This document shows positions 38,235-49,121 of a stretch of 64,000 nt of DNA, piece by piece. The position numbers were made by a program, and so were the translations under genes. Source of the stretch: Pseudomonas sp. GOM6 (GTDB taxonomy: Bacteria; Pseudomonadota; Gammaproteobacteria; Pseudomonadales; Pseudomonadaceae); the NCBI RefSeq assembly GCF_029537485.1, contig NZ_JARPUS010000011.1, forward strand, positions 62,001 to 126,000, in the 5' to 3' direction. Every line of letters starts with the position of its first letter. The first letter of the stretch is position 1. The notes under the pieces were generated by a model, which saw nothing but the letters and a program-made list of their open reading frames with translations, did not search any database and was not told the origin of the DNA.

Positions 38235-39680
38235 TCAGTATTGCGGATTACCGCGCAACTGCGCCTCGGCAGCCTTGGCCAGGTCCGGCGGCAGGAAGTC
38301 CTTGTCCGGATCGTAGTCAGGCTTGAGGAAACCGGACAGCGCTTCCAGATCAGACGGCGCCAGGGTGCCTGCCGCCTGTTTCAGGCGCAGGTTGTTGAGG
38401 ATGTAGTCGTAGCGGGCGTCGTTGTAGTTGCGTACCGAGCTATACAGCTGGCGCTGGGCATCGAGCACGTCGACGATGTTACGGGTACCGACCTGGTAGC
38501 CGATCTCGGTGGCTTCCAGTGCGCTCTGGTTGGAAATGATCGACTGCTTGCGCGCCTGCACGGTTTCCACGTCGGTATTCACCGCGCGGTGCAGGTTGCG
38601 GGTGTTTTCCACCACCTTGCGACGCAGGCTCTCACGCTCCTGCTCGGTCTGGCTCAGACGCTGGTAGGCTTCGCGCACCTGCGAGCTGGTCAGGCCGCCG
38701 CTGTAGATGGGGATATTCAGCTGCAGGCCGATGGTGGTCTGTTCGGCATCACCGTTGTAGGGCGAAGACAGGTCGCTGTTGCTGAAGCCCAGGGAGTCAT
38801 TGTCACCTTTCTGGTACTGGGCAACGGCATCCAGAGTTGGCGCGTGGCCGGACTTGCGCTGGCGCAGGGTTTCTTCGGCCGCATCCACTGCATAGTTGCT
38901 GGCCTGGAGATTGAGGTTCTGCTGGGCGGCAGTATCGACCCAGGCCTTGGCATCGTTAGGAGTAGGCACCAGCACCGGCAGACTGTGCTTCACACCTTCC
39001 AGCGAGCTGTACTCATGCGTCGTCAGGGTCACCAGCGCCTGGAAGGCGTCATCCACGGCACGCTGGGCAAGAATGCGGTTGGCGCGGGCAGTATCGAAGC
39101 CGGCCTGAGCTTCCAGCACGTCAGTCTTGTCCGACAGACCGACATCGAAGCGCTCATTGGCCTGATCCAGCTGGCGTTTGAACGCGGCTTCCTCGGCCTT
39201 GGTCGAGGCTAGGGTGTCCTGAGCGCGCAGGACGGCGAAATAGGTTTCAGCACTCTGCAGAATCAGGTTCTGCTCGGTGGCGGAAAGCTGCAGGGCGGCC
39301 TGCTGATCAGTAGCCTTGGCCGCCTGGAACTGGAACCAGCGATCGGCACGGAACAGCGGCTGGGCCAGGCTGGCACGGTAGGAAAGACCGCTACGATCGG
39401 CATCCACATCATTGGCCAGACGGGTATCCACCTGGGTATTGGTGTCGGTCAGATCGGCCCCGCCGGACAGGTTGGGCAGCAGGCCGGCACGTGCCTGAGG
39501 CACCACCTCGCTGATGGCCTGGTAGTTGGCGCGGGCAGCAGCCAGGTCGGCGTTGTTCTTCACCGCTTCGTTATAGACAGTGACCAGGTCGGTCTTGGTC
39601 GCCAGGGAAGCGTCTTCGGCCCAGGCCATTGCGGAGGTGGCAGCAGCTACTGCGAGCGCCAGCGAGAGTCTGCGTAGCAT
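38235..39680 (-). CDS. opmH: TolC-family outer-membrane channel protein (OpmH-like)
   Basis: This 481-residue protein has a signal peptide (ending near AMAWAEDA) and a TolC architecture: two repeated halves with long coiled-coil helices. Conserved segments include LTDTNTQVDTR, SYRASLAQPLFRADRWFQ and YEVGTRNIVDVLDAQRQLY-like YQVGTRNIVDVLDA. It serves as the exit duct for efflux pumps or type I secretion; the partner is not shown here. The divergent neighbour is thiC, as for P. aeruginosa OpmH (PA4974) next to thiC (PA4973). Confidence 0.92.
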   Translation of the reverse strand: MLRRLSLALAVAAATSAMAWAEDASLATKTDLVTVYNEAVKNNADLAAARANYQAISEVVPQARAGLLPNLSGGADLTDTNTQVDTRLANDVDADRSGLSYRASLAQPLFRADRWFQFQAAKATDQQAALQLSATEQNLILQSAETYFAVLRAQDTLASTKAEEAAFKRQLDQANERFDVGLSDKTDVLEAQAGFDTARANRILAQRAVDDAFQALVTLTTHEYSSLEGVKHSLPVLVPTPNDAKAWVDTAAQQNLNLQASNYAVDAAEETLRQRKSGHAPTLDAVAQYQKGDNDSLGFSNSDLSSPYNGDAEQTTIGLQLNIPIYSGGLTSSQVREAYQRLSQTEQERESLRRKVVENTRNLHRAVNTDVETVQARKQSIISNQSALEATEIGYQVGTRNIVDVLDAQRQLYSSVRNYNDARYDYILNNLRLKQAAGTLAPSDLEALSGFLKPDYDPDKDFLPPDLAKAAEAQLRGNPQY

Positions 39681-39868
39681 GATCAGTCCTAGATGCAGGG
39701 AAGTCGGGCAAGGCTAAGGCTGCCGCTGGCGGTGGTCAAGGCGAGCGCAGCGCAACGGCAGGCCGGTTTACGGCAAGCTTTGTTGCCCAGCCGCAACAAT
39801 GCCAAGGCTTTATGTAGACCAGCCCCCAGCAACTGCCGACGAAAGGCAAGGTAGAAACGAGCCCGCAA

Positions 39869-39898
39869 TTGCTGTTGTGTACAATTTTTGATTAGACT
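39869..39898 (+). promoter_or_regulatory. thiC promoter
   Basis: TTGCTG (39869-39874) and TAGACT (39893-39898) with an 18-base spacer place transcription start near 39905, just before the riboswitch. The match is moderate, but the position fits. The rest of the gap from the opmH start at 39680 holds no visible gene. Confidence 0.55.
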
Positions 39899-39908
39899 GC
39901 CGCCAGTT

Positions 39909-41982
<2,074 letters not shown>

Positions 41983-41997
41983 CCGGCTCCGCTACCA

Positions 41998-42026
41998 GGC
42001 CCCGCGCTGCTCGCGGGGCCTTTTTA
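41998..42026 (+). terminator. Terminator after thiC
   Basis: GGCCCCGCG, CTGCT and CGCGGGGCC followed by TTTTT form a strong Rho-independent terminator. The T-run touches the stop codon of the convergent lipoprotein gene (42024). Confidence 0.9.
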
Positions 42027-42767
42027 TTGGCCGGGGAAATAGATGGGCTTGAGTACGCCCTTGAGCTTGGCGTAGGGGATGTACAGGGTCGGATGGCCGC
42101 TCTCGTAGGGCGCGATACGCTCGATCTCGTACTTGAGCATCACCGCGTTGCGCAGCGGCGCCACATTGGCGGTACGCACGAAGGGCCAGACCGCCTGAAA
42201 TTCGGCGTTCTCAGCCAGGCCATTCTGCTTCAGCCACTCCTGGTGGGCCTGACGTACCTTCTCCCAAAAGGCCTCCTGCAACCCCGGCACCAGCAGGTCG
42301 TCAAGGCTGACCACCCGGTCAAGCTCACGGTCGTAGGTCAGGTAGGCACGCCCTGGCACACCACGCTTACCACCATTGAAGCGATAACTGGACAGCTCGA
42401 TCACCACCAGGCGGTCGTGCTGCTCCAGCACCTTGGCCTGCAAATAGCTCATCCAGCCGGGCTTGCCGCCAGCCAGGAACTCACGCTCATGGATGGCCAG
42501 CGACGGCGGCGGCGGGTCGCCCGGAAGCTCGATGGTCAGCTTGAGCAGCTCGCGCTCGATACGGGCATTGAGCGCCGGCATGCCGTCGAGCAGTTGCAGG
42601 TCGATATTGACCAGCGGGCAATCCTTTTCCAGGCACCCGGCGGGGCGATGCTCCCAGGCCTGGCGCGTGGTCGGCAAGGGCTGGCTGGCGCTGCCCGAAA
42701 GCAGCGACTGGCAGCCCGTAAGCAAGAAAGACAGGGATAGCAGGCTGGCAACGGCGATGGAGCGCAT
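42024..42767 (-). CDS. Lipoprotein with DUF3298/RsiV-like domain
   Basis: This 247-residue predicted lipoprotein starts at MRSIAVASLL, chosen because AAGGA lies six bases upstream; it has a lipobox LLTGC with the acylated Cys at residue 19. The C-terminal part (SLDDLLVPGLQEAFWEKVRQAHQEWL to YIPYAKLKG) matches the DUF3298/DUF4163 type of RsiV-like extracytoplasmic domain. No sigma-factor gene is adjacent, so an anti-sigma role is not supported. It is convergent with thiC and divergent from nudF, the PA4972 position in P. aeruginosa. Confidence 0.8.
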   Translation of the reverse strand: MRSIAVASLLSLSFLLTGCQSLLSGSASQPLPTTRQAWEHRPAGCLEKDCPLVNIDLQLLDGMPALNARIERELLKLTIELPGDPPPPSLAIHEREFLAGGKPGWMSYLQAKVLEQHDRLVVIELSSYRFNGGKRGVPGRAYLTYDRELDRVVSLDDLLVPGLQEAFWEKVRQAHQEWLKQNGLAENAEFQAVWPFVRTANVAPLRNAVMLKYEIERIAPYESGHPTLYIPYAKLKGVLKPIYFPGQ

Positions 42768-43061
42768 GAACATTCCTTGAGCGGCGACGGGCGTTTCGAC
42801 TGCAGGCGCCGGCATCTGTTCCGAGCGCAGGCGCCATTGTGGCTGGCGGCATGCTTCCATCCAAGCCCAGATCGGCGCCCGCAGAAAATCCACAGCGACG
42901 GAACGCCTCCATGTTCCTCTTGTCGCAATTGCCGGCGAAACTGTTTAGTCAGGGCCCGCCGCGAGGCTACCATCGTGCCGCCGGACACTTGCCAAAGCCG
43001 CCGTGCGGCGCGCACATTCGTCATCAGCCAGCCGTACCATGCCGCATCAGAGGGAACATGC

Positions 43062-43661
43062 ATGACCACACACGACGTCGAGGTGCTTCAGCGCGAGACC
43101 TGTTTCAAGGGTTTCTACCGCCTGGATCGCCTGCACCTGCGTCATCGCCAGTTCGCCGGCGGCATGGGCCCGCAGCTCAGCCGTGAACTGTTCGTGCGCC
43201 ACGACGCCGTCTGTGTGCTGCCCTATGACCCGCAACGCGACAACGTGGTGCTGATCGAGCAGTTCCGCGTCGGCGCCCTGGAGAAATCCGCCAACCCCTG
43301 GCTGATCGAGCTGGTTGCCGGCCTGATCGACAAGGATGAGGAACCAGAAGAGGTCGCCCGTCGCGAAGCCGTCGAAGAAGCCAATCTGACGCTCACGTCG
43401 CTGTGGCCCATCACCACCTACTTTCCCTCGCCCGGAGGCTCGGACGAGCGCGTCTATCTCTACGTCGGCCGCTGCGACAGCGAAGGCGCCGGCGGCGTTC
43501 ACGGCCTGGCCGAGGAAGGCGAAGACATCCGCGTACATATCTGGCCACTGGAAGATGCCCTGCAGGCCGTGCGGGACGGGCGCATCAACAACGCCGCCAG
43601 CATCATCGCCCTGCAATGGCTGGCCCTGAACCGCGCCGAAGTGCGGGGGTTGTGGTCATGA
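43062..43661 (+). CDS. nudF: ADP-ribose pyrophosphatase (Nudix hydrolase)
   Basis: This 199-residue Nudix enzyme hydrolyses ADP-ribose to AMP and ribose 5-phosphate. The start MTTHDVEVLQRETCFKGFYRLD matches NudF N-termini and has AGGGA upstream. The Nudix box runs from G87 to L109: G, five residues, E93, seven residues, R101-E-A-V-E105-E106-A-N-L. The metal-binding glutamates are intact; N108 replaces the usual glycine. The stop overlaps the next start (ATGA), so it is coupled to yqiB. The order nudF-yqiB-cpdA-yqiA-parE is as in E. coli. Confidence 0.93.
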   Translation: MTTHDVEVLQRETCFKGFYRLDRLHLRHRQFAGGMGPQLSRELFVRHDAVCVLPYDPQRDNVVLIEQFRVGALEKSANPWLIELVAGLIDKDEEPEEVARREAVEEANLTLTSLWPITTYFPSPGGSDERVYLYVGRCDSEGAGGVHGLAEEGEDIRVHIWPLEDALQAVRDGRINNAASIIALQWLALNRAEVRGLWS

Positions 43662-44104
43662 ACCTGCTGCGCGAGCGCTACCGGGTCGACCTGGTCGAGC
43701 TGCAGGCCGCTTGCGAAGCCAACTATGCGCGCCTGTTGCGCCTGCTGCCGGACATGCGCGCCGCCGAGGGCGAACGCCGCGTGGCACTGAGCCAGGGCGA
43801 CCAGCTGCTGGGCGTACTGGCGCTGCGCATCACCGAAAACTGCCCTTACACCACCACCCTGGAAGTACGCCAGGAGCACAGCTTGAGCTGGCTGCCGGTG
43901 CCGCGCCTGGAAGTGCGTGCCTACCATGACGCGCGCATGGCCGAGGTGACGGGCGCGGAAAACGCCCGTCGTTTTCGCAGCGTCTACCCCTACCCCAACG
44001 CCGCCATGCACCAGCCGGACGAGAAGAGCCAGCTCAATCTGTTTCTCGGCGAGTGGCTGAGTCACTGCATCGCTTGCGGTCACGAGCTGGAACCCGTCCT
44101 GTAA
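43658..44104 (+). CDS. yqiB: DUF1249 protein (YqiB)
   Basis: This 148-residue cytoplasmic protein of the DUF1249 family starts MNLLRERYRVDLVELQAACEANYARLLRLLPDM. It contains CPYTTTLEVRQEHSLSWLPVPRLEVRAYHDARMAEV and a late YPYPNAAMHQPDEKSQLNLFLGEWLSHC block. The family has no known activity but is almost always found between nudF and cpdA. Its ATG overlaps the nudF stop. Confidence 0.9.
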   Translation: MNLLRERYRVDLVELQAACEANYARLLRLLPDMRAAEGERRVALSQGDQLLGVLALRITENCPYTTTLEVRQEHSLSWLPVPRLEVRAYHDARMAEVTGAENARRFRSVYPYPNAAMHQPDEKSQLNLFLGEWLSHCIACGHELEPVL

Positions 44105-44173
44105 TCGCAACCACACAAATGTGACCTGTTCGCGCTTGTCGGGTTTACCGAATCACGTTTCACCCACCATAAT

Positions 44174-44191
44174 CCTGAGACCTCGCTCAGG
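44174..44191 (+). promoter_or_regulatory. Hairpin covering the cpdA ribosome-binding site
   Basis: CCTGAG (44174-44179) and CTCAGG (44186-44191) can pair around a six-base loop. The second arm contains most of the AGGAG that precedes the cpdA TTG start, so it might limit translation. This is a short stem and the role is inferred. A TGTGA half-site upstream at 44120 could be Vfr-related. Confidence 0.35.
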
Positions 44192-44200
44192 AGTAGGCCC

Positions 44201-45016
44201 TTGTCGCGCCCGTCATCCCTTGCCTCTGACCGCCCGATGCTGCTGGTGCAGCTGTCGGACAGCCATCTTTTTGCCGAGGACGATGGCAAGTTGCTGGGCA
44301 TGAATACCCGCGACAGCCTGGAAAAGGTGATCGAAAAGGTCCAGGCCGAACAACCCGACATCGACCTGATTCTCGCCACCGGCGACCTGTCCCAGGATGG
44401 CAGCCTGGCTTCCTATCAGCGTTTCCATCACCTCACCACCGACCTCGGCAACGCGGCACGCTGGCTGCCCGGCAACCATGACGAAGTGCCGATCATGCGC
44501 AGTGCCTGCGCCAACAGCGACCTGTTGCAGTCCGTGGTGGATCTGGGCCACTGGCGCATCATCCTGCTCGACTCCTCCATTCCCGGCGCCGTGCCCGGCT
44601 ACCTGGCCGATGATCAGCTGGAGCTGCTGGAGCTGGCCCTGAGCGAAGCGCCGCAGCGCCATCACCTGATTTGCTTTCATCACCACCCGGTGTCCATCGG
44701 CTGTGCCTGGATGGAACCCATTGGCCTGCGCAATGCGGACGCCCTGTTCGCCGTGCTGGATCGCCACCCGCAGGTCAAGGCGCTGCTCTGGGGGCACATC
44801 CACCAGGAGTTCGACCAGCAACGCAATGGCGTTCGCCTGCTCGCCTCACCGTCCACCTGCGTACAGTTCGCTCCAGGCAGCGAGGAGTTTCAGGTCGACA
44901 CTACGGCGCCCGGCTATCGCTGGCTGCGTCTGCACGCCGACGGGCAACTGGAGACCGGTGTGTCGCGGGTCACCGGCATCGACTTCGAGGTGGATTACAG
45001 CGTCAAGGGCTACTAA
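44201..45016 (+). CDS. cpdA: 3',5'-cyclic-AMP phosphodiesterase CpdA
   Basis: This 271-residue metallophosphoesterase hydrolyses cAMP. The start is a TTG, with AGGAG seven bases upstream; the protein length equals that of P. aeruginosa CpdA. Metal-binding motifs are all visible: D20-S-H22 (QLSDSHLF), G61-D62 (ATGDLSQDG), G91-N-H93-D94 (PGNHDE), the CFHHHP histidines and the GHIHQ motif near residue 198. It would lower cAMP and so Vfr activity. It lies between yqiB and yqiA on the same strand. Confidence 0.95.
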   Translation: MSRPSSLASDRPMLLVQLSDSHLFAEDDGKLLGMNTRDSLEKVIEKVQAEQPDIDLILATGDLSQDGSLASYQRFHHLTTDLGNAARWLPGNHDEVPIMRSACANSDLLQSVVDLGHWRIILLDSSIPGAVPGYLADDQLELLELALSEAPQRHHLICFHHHPVSIGCAWMEPIGLRNADALFAVLDRHPQVKALLWGHIHQEFDQQRNGVRLLASPSTCVQFAPGSEEFQVDTTAPGYRWLRLHADGQLETGVSRVTGIDFEVDYSVKGY

Positions 45017-45078
45017 GCCTGCACGTCCGCGTGTCAATGCTTGCGGCTAGCGCCGCCTAGCTTGTAGCCTCCCGCTCC

Positions 45079-45687
45079 ATGAATCCCAGCATCCTCTATA
45101 TCCACGGCCTCAACAGTTCGCCGGCCTCGACCAAGGCCAGCCAGTTGCTGAAAGTCGCCGAATACTGCGGTATCGCCCAACAGGTGCGCGTGCCGGCCCT
45201 GCACCATCATCCGCGCCAGGCCCTGAGCCAGCTGCAGGCGGCCATCGGCGAACTGGGCCGCCCCCTGCTGGTCGGCAGCTCGCTGGGCGGCTACTACGCC
45301 ACCGTGCTGGCCGAGCAGCATGGCCTGGATGCCGTCCTGATCAATCCGGCGGTACGCCCGCACCGGCTGTTCGGCGGCAAGGAACTGGAGCAGACCAACC
45401 ACTACACCGGCGAAACCTGGCTGCTGACCCACGACCATGTGGCCGCCCTGCATGAGCAGGAAGTAGCCGAGCCGCGCGATGCCGAGCGTTATCGCGTATG
45501 GCTGCAGACCGCCGACGAAACCCTCGACTACCGCCAGGCCGAAGCCTTCTACCAGGGCTGCCTGCTGGATATCCAAGCCGGCGGCGACCACAGCTACCAG
45601 GGTTTCGCCCAACGCATCCCGGAAATCCTCGAGTTGGCCGGCTTCGCCCCGGCGCTCTGGGTCGATTTCGACTTTTCCACACTTTGA
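45079..45687 (+). CDS. yqiA: YqiA-type alpha/beta-hydrolase esterase
   Basis: This 202-residue small esterase starts MNPSILYIHGLNSSPASTKASQL, the YqiA signature. The nucleophile is S68 in G-S-S-L-G (LLVGSSLGGYYA), an aspartate or histidine of the triad lies in GDHSYQGF near the C-terminus, and NPAVRPHRLF is the family loop. It hydrolyses short acyl esters in related enzymes. It is 18 bases upstream of parE, as in E. coli. Confidence 0.93.
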   Translation: MNPSILYIHGLNSSPASTKASQLLKVAEYCGIAQQVRVPALHHHPRQALSQLQAAIGELGRPLLVGSSLGGYYATVLAEQHGLDAVLINPAVRPHRLFGGKELEQTNHYTGETWLLTHDHVAALHEQEVAEPRDAERYRVWLQTADETLDYRQAEAFYQGCLLDIQAGGDHSYQGFAQRIPEILELAGFAPALWVDFDFSTL

Positions 45688-45705
45688 AGAAGACCTGAAC
45701 CGCTT

Positions 45706-47604
45706 ATGGCCCAGCAGAACGCCTACAACGCCGATGCCATCGAAGTCCTCTCCGGTCTTGACCCGGTGCGCAAGCGCCCGGGCATGTACACCGACACCGC
45801 GCGGCCCAACCACCTGGCCCAGGAAGTCATCGACAACAGCGTCGACGAAGCCCTGGCCGGCCACGCCAAGGTCATCCAGGTCATCCTGCATGACGACAAT
45901 TCGCTGGAAGTGATCGACGACGGCCGTGGCATGCCGGTCGACATCCACCCCGAAGAAGGCATCCCCGGCGTCGAGTTGATCCTCACCAAGCTGCACGCCG
46001 GCGGCAAGTTCAGCAACAAGAACTACCAGTTCTCTGGCGGCCTGCACGGCGTGGGCATCTCGGTGGTCAACGCGCTGTCCAACCAGGTCGAAGTACGGGT
46101 CAAACGCGACGGCAGCGAATACCGCATGACCTTCGCCGATGGCTTCAAGGCCACCGACCTGGAAGTCGTCGGTACGGTGGGCAAGCGCAACACCGGCACC
46201 AGTGTGCGCTTCTGGCCCGATGCGCAGTATTTCGATTCGCCGAAGTTCTCCATCAGCCGTCTCAAGCACGTGCTGAAGGCCAAGGCGGTGCTCTGCCCCG
46301 GCCTGGAAGTCACCTTCACCGACAAGAGCAACAACGAGACCACCCGCTGGTACTTCGAGGACGGCCTGCGCTCCTACCTCACCGACGCGGTGAGCGAGTA
46401 CGCGCGCCTGCCCGATGAGCCGTTCTGCGGCTCGCTGGCCGGCAACAAGGAAGCGGTGGACTGGGCCCTGCTGTGGCTGCCGGAAGGCGGCGAGAGCCTG
46501 CAGGAAAGCTACGTCAACCTGATCCCCACCGCCCAGGGCGGCACCCATGTCAATGGCCTGCGCCAGGGGCTGCTGGACGCCATGCGCGAGTTCTGCGAGT
46601 TCCGCAACCTGCTGCCGCGCGGCGTGAAGCTCGCCCCGGAAGACGTCTGGGAACGCATCGCCTTCGTCCTCTCGATGAAGATGCAGGAGGCGCAGTTCTC
46701 CGGCCAGACCAAGGAACGCCTGTCGTCCCGCGAGGCGTCGGCCTTCGTCTCCGGCGTGGTCAAGGACGCCTTCAGCCTGTGGCTCAACGCTCACCCGGAG
46801 CTGGGCCAGCAGCTCGCCGAACAGGCCATCAGCAACGCAGGCCGCCGCCTCAAGGCCGGCAAGAAGGTCGAGCGCAAGAAGATCACCCAGGGCCCGGCAC
46901 TGCCCGGCAAGCTGGCCGACTGCGCCGGCCAGGACCCGATGCGCGCCGAGCTGTTCCTGGTCGAAGGTGATTCCGCCGGCGGCTCCGCCAAGCAGGCCCG
47001 TGACAAGGAATTCCAGGCCATCATGCCGCTGCGCGGCAAGATCCTGAACACCTGGGAAGTCGATGGCGGCGAAGTGCTGGCCAGCCAGGAAGTGCACGAC
47101 ATCGCCGTGGCCATCGGCCTCGATCCCGGCTCCAGCGACCTCTCCCAGCTGCGCTACGGCAAGATCTGCATCCTCGCCGACGCCGACTCCGACGGCCTGC
47201 ATATCGCCACCTTGCTCTGTGCATTGTTCGTGCGCCACTTCCGCCCGCTGGTGGACGCCGGCCACGTCTACGTGGCCATGCCGCCGCTGTACCGCATCGA
47301 CCTGGGCAAGGAGATCTACTACGCCCTCGACGAGGCCGAGCGCGACGGCATCCTCGACCGTCTGGTGGCCGAGAAAAAACGCGGCAAGCCGCAAGTCACC
47401 CGCTTCAAGGGCCTCGGCGAGATGAACCCGCCGCAGCTGCGCGAAACCACCATGGACCCCAACACCCGCCGTCTGGTGCAGCTGACCCTGGAAGACTTCG
47501 AGGGCACCCGCGAGGTGATGGACATGCTGCTGGCCAAGAAACGCGCCGGTGATCGCAAGAGCTGGCTGGAAACCAAGGGCAACCTGGCCGAGGTCCTGGC
47601 GTGA
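45706..47604 (+). CDS. parE: DNA topoisomerase IV subunit B
   Basis: This is the 632-residue ATPase subunit of topoisomerase IV, which decatenates daughter chromosomes. The GHKL ATPase domain has EVIDNSVDEALAGH, DDGRGMPVDIHPEEG and QFSGGLHGVGISVVNAL. The TOPRIM domain has LFLVEGDSAGGSAKQARDKEFQA and ILADADSDGLHI. Its stop overlaps the GTG start of the next gene (GTGA). It is separated from parC by two small genes, the PA4967-PA4964 arrangement. Confidence 0.97.
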   Translation: MAQQNAYNADAIEVLSGLDPVRKRPGMYTDTARPNHLAQEVIDNSVDEALAGHAKVIQVILHDDNSLEVIDDGRGMPVDIHPEEGIPGVELILTKLHAGGKFSNKNYQFSGGLHGVGISVVNALSNQVEVRVKRDGSEYRMTFADGFKATDLEVVGTVGKRNTGTSVRFWPDAQYFDSPKFSISRLKHVLKAKAVLCPGLEVTFTDKSNNETTRWYFEDGLRSYLTDAVSEYARLPDEPFCGSLAGNKEAVDWALLWLPEGGESLQESYVNLIPTAQGGTHVNGLRQGLLDAMREFCEFRNLLPRGVKLAPEDVWERIAFVLSMKMQEAQFSGQTKERLSSREASAFVSGVVKDAFSLWLNAHPELGQQLAEQAISNAGRRLKAGKKVERKKITQGPALPGKLADCAGQDPMRAELFLVEGDSAGGSAKQARDKEFQAIMPLRGKILNTWEVDGGEVLASQEVHDIAVAIGLDPGSSDLSQLRYGKICILADADSDGLHIATLLCALFVRHFRPLVDAGHVYVAMPPLYRIDLGKEIYYALDEAERDGILDRLVAEKKRGKPQVTRFKGLGEMNPPQLRETTMDPNTRRLVQLTLEDFEGTREVMDMLLAKKRAGDRKSWLETKGNLAEVLA

Positions 47605-48593
47605 GGCTGAGCCTCGCCCTCGCCGGTCTGCTGCTCGCCGGCACGACTGTCGCGGCCGAAAAGCCCGTCGAACTCGCACAGTTGGAGCTGCTGGCCGAGC
47701 ACCCGGTGGACGGCATGAGCGGCGGCAATCTGTCCGGCCTGACCCGCTGCGGCGAGCAATGGCTGGCCGTGTCCGACCGCGAGGACGACCGTCTGTATGT
47801 CCTGCAGCCCGGCGATACGGCCTGGCAGGCCGAGCCGGAAACCTTCGTCGCCCCGCCGGTGCCGCCCAGCGCACTGCCCTGGGGCCTGCGCATGCGCACC
47901 TGGCTCGCCAACCGGGTGCGTGGCGGCGAGCTGGATTTCGAGAGCATCAGCTGCGATGACAAGGGCAATCGCTATCTGCTCAGCGAGGCGCATACCGCGC
48001 TGCTGCAGATCGGCCCCAGTGGCCTGACCGAATGGCTGCAACTGCCGGACAGCCTGATCCGCCAGGCCCGTGCCAGTGGCATGCTGCTGCGCCATAACGC
48101 CTTGCTCGAAGGCCTGGTCATCGAGCCGAACGGCGCTCGCCTGTGGCTGGCTGCCGAACGAGAGCGCCGCGGCCTGCTGGTCATGCACTGGGAGAAAGGA
48201 CGCTGGCGCTGCACCGGGGGCTGCGTGCTGATGTCCGAGGCCGGCCTACGCCGCTCACCGCTGACACCTGACAGCGACAAGCGCTACCCGCGCAGCTTCG
48301 GTGACCTGGCGCTGCACGGCGGCAAACTGTTCAGCCTGGAGCGCCTGGAGCACCGCATCTGCCGGCGTCATCCAAGCACTGGCGCGGAGGAAAAGTGCTG
48401 GTCGTTCAGCACCATCGCCCAGGGCGAGAGTCGCGTTCATCCTGAACCCTACGGCACCGCCGAAGCGCTGTGGCTGGACAAGAACAGCGCCTGGGTGGGC
48501 CTGGACAACAACGACCTGGCCCGCGCCGATGGCGAGCAGCGCCCGCTGATCTGGCAACTCAAGGCACCGCAGGGCGGCTGGAGCGCGAAATGA
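47601..48593 (+). CDS. Exported esterase-like (phytase-like beta-propeller) protein
   Basis: This 330-residue protein starts with a GTG that overlaps the parE stop. It has a signal peptide (RLSLALAGLLLAGTTVAAE). The rest shows repeated beta-propeller-like blades (LSGLTRCGEQWLAVSDREDDRLYVL; FESISCDDKGNRYLLSE; GLVIEPNGARLWLAAE), fitting the esterase-like domain of the phytase family. Its four or more cysteines suggest disulfides. The substrate is unknown. Its stop overlaps the next start (ATGA). Confidence 0.8.
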   Translation: MRLSLALAGLLLAGTTVAAEKPVELAQLELLAEHPVDGMSGGNLSGLTRCGEQWLAVSDREDDRLYVLQPGDTAWQAEPETFVAPPVPPSALPWGLRMRTWLANRVRGGELDFESISCDDKGNRYLLSEAHTALLQIGPSGLTEWLQLPDSLIRQARASGMLLRHNALLEGLVIEPNGARLWLAAERERRGLLVMHWEKGRWRCTGGCVLMSEAGLRRSPLTPDSDKRYPRSFGDLALHGGKLFSLERLEHRICRRHPSTGAEEKCWSFSTIAQGESRVHPEPYGTAEALWLDKNSAWVGLDNNDLARADGEQRPLIWQLKAPQGGWSAK

Positions 48594-49111
48594 GCGAACC
48601 GGTCGCCGGCCAGCGCGCCGCCCGCATCATGCTGATCCTGGCCTGGGTCGCCGCCCTGGCCCTGGCCACCCACTGGTTCGGCGACTGGGAAGACGAACGC
48701 GCCAACCCCAACCGCAATCCCCAGTCGGTGCACGGCACGGACTTCATCGAAGTGCGCCTGGCCGCCGGCCCTGGCGGTCACTACCTGCTGGACGGGCAGA
48801 TCGACGGCACCACCCTGACCTTTCTCCTCGACACCGGCGCCACCGCCGTCGCCGTGCCGCTGAAAGTCGCCGAGCGCCTCAACCTTGAGCGCGGCGCGCC
48901 GGTGCAGATTCGCACCGCCAACGGCACCGTCACCGGCTGGCGCACACGCCTGGGCCTGCTGCAGCTGGGCGATATCCGGCTGCACGACGTCGCCGCGCTG
49001 ATCACCCCCGGCATGGACGGCGAACAGGTACTGCTCGGTATGAGCGCCCTCAAACAACTCGAATTCACCCAGAAGGGCGGCACCCTGGTGCTGCGCCAAT
49101 CAACCCGCTAA
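48590..49111 (+). CDS. Membrane-anchored retropepsin-like aspartic protease
   Basis: This 173-residue protein has one N-terminal membrane segment (about 12-28, [17 protein letters not shown]) and a single retropepsin-like domain. The catalytic motif is D81-T-G ([13 protein letters not shown]), followed by [24 protein letters not shown], which matches TIGR02281-type clan AA proteases. One domain carries one aspartate, so it must dimerise to act. No substrate is known. It lies 10 bases upstream of parC and overlaps the preceding gene by four bases. Confidence 0.88.
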   Translation: MSEPVAGQRAARIMLILAWVAALALATHWFGDWEDERANPNRNPQSVHGTDFIEVRLAAGPGGHYLLDGQIDGTTLTFLLDTGATAVAVPLKVAERLNLERGAPVQIRTANGTVTGWRTRLGLLQLGDIRLHDVAALITPGMDGEQVLLGMSALKQLEFTQKGGTLVLRQSTR

Positions 49112-49121
49112 TGAGGCACGC

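Noticed and set aside
42024..42767. Anti-sigma factor assignment for the DUF3298 lipoprotein
   Set aside because: There is no adjacent sigma factor gene and the protein has a lipobox instead of the transmembrane anchor and cytoplasmic domain of RsiV.
45034..47874. 946-codon antisense open frame over parE and its neighbours
   Set aside because: It spans several real genes on the other strand, has no domain I recognise and shows the same composition as other shadows in this window (for example 16879-19479, 20367-22823, 33335-35641 and 54680-57802).
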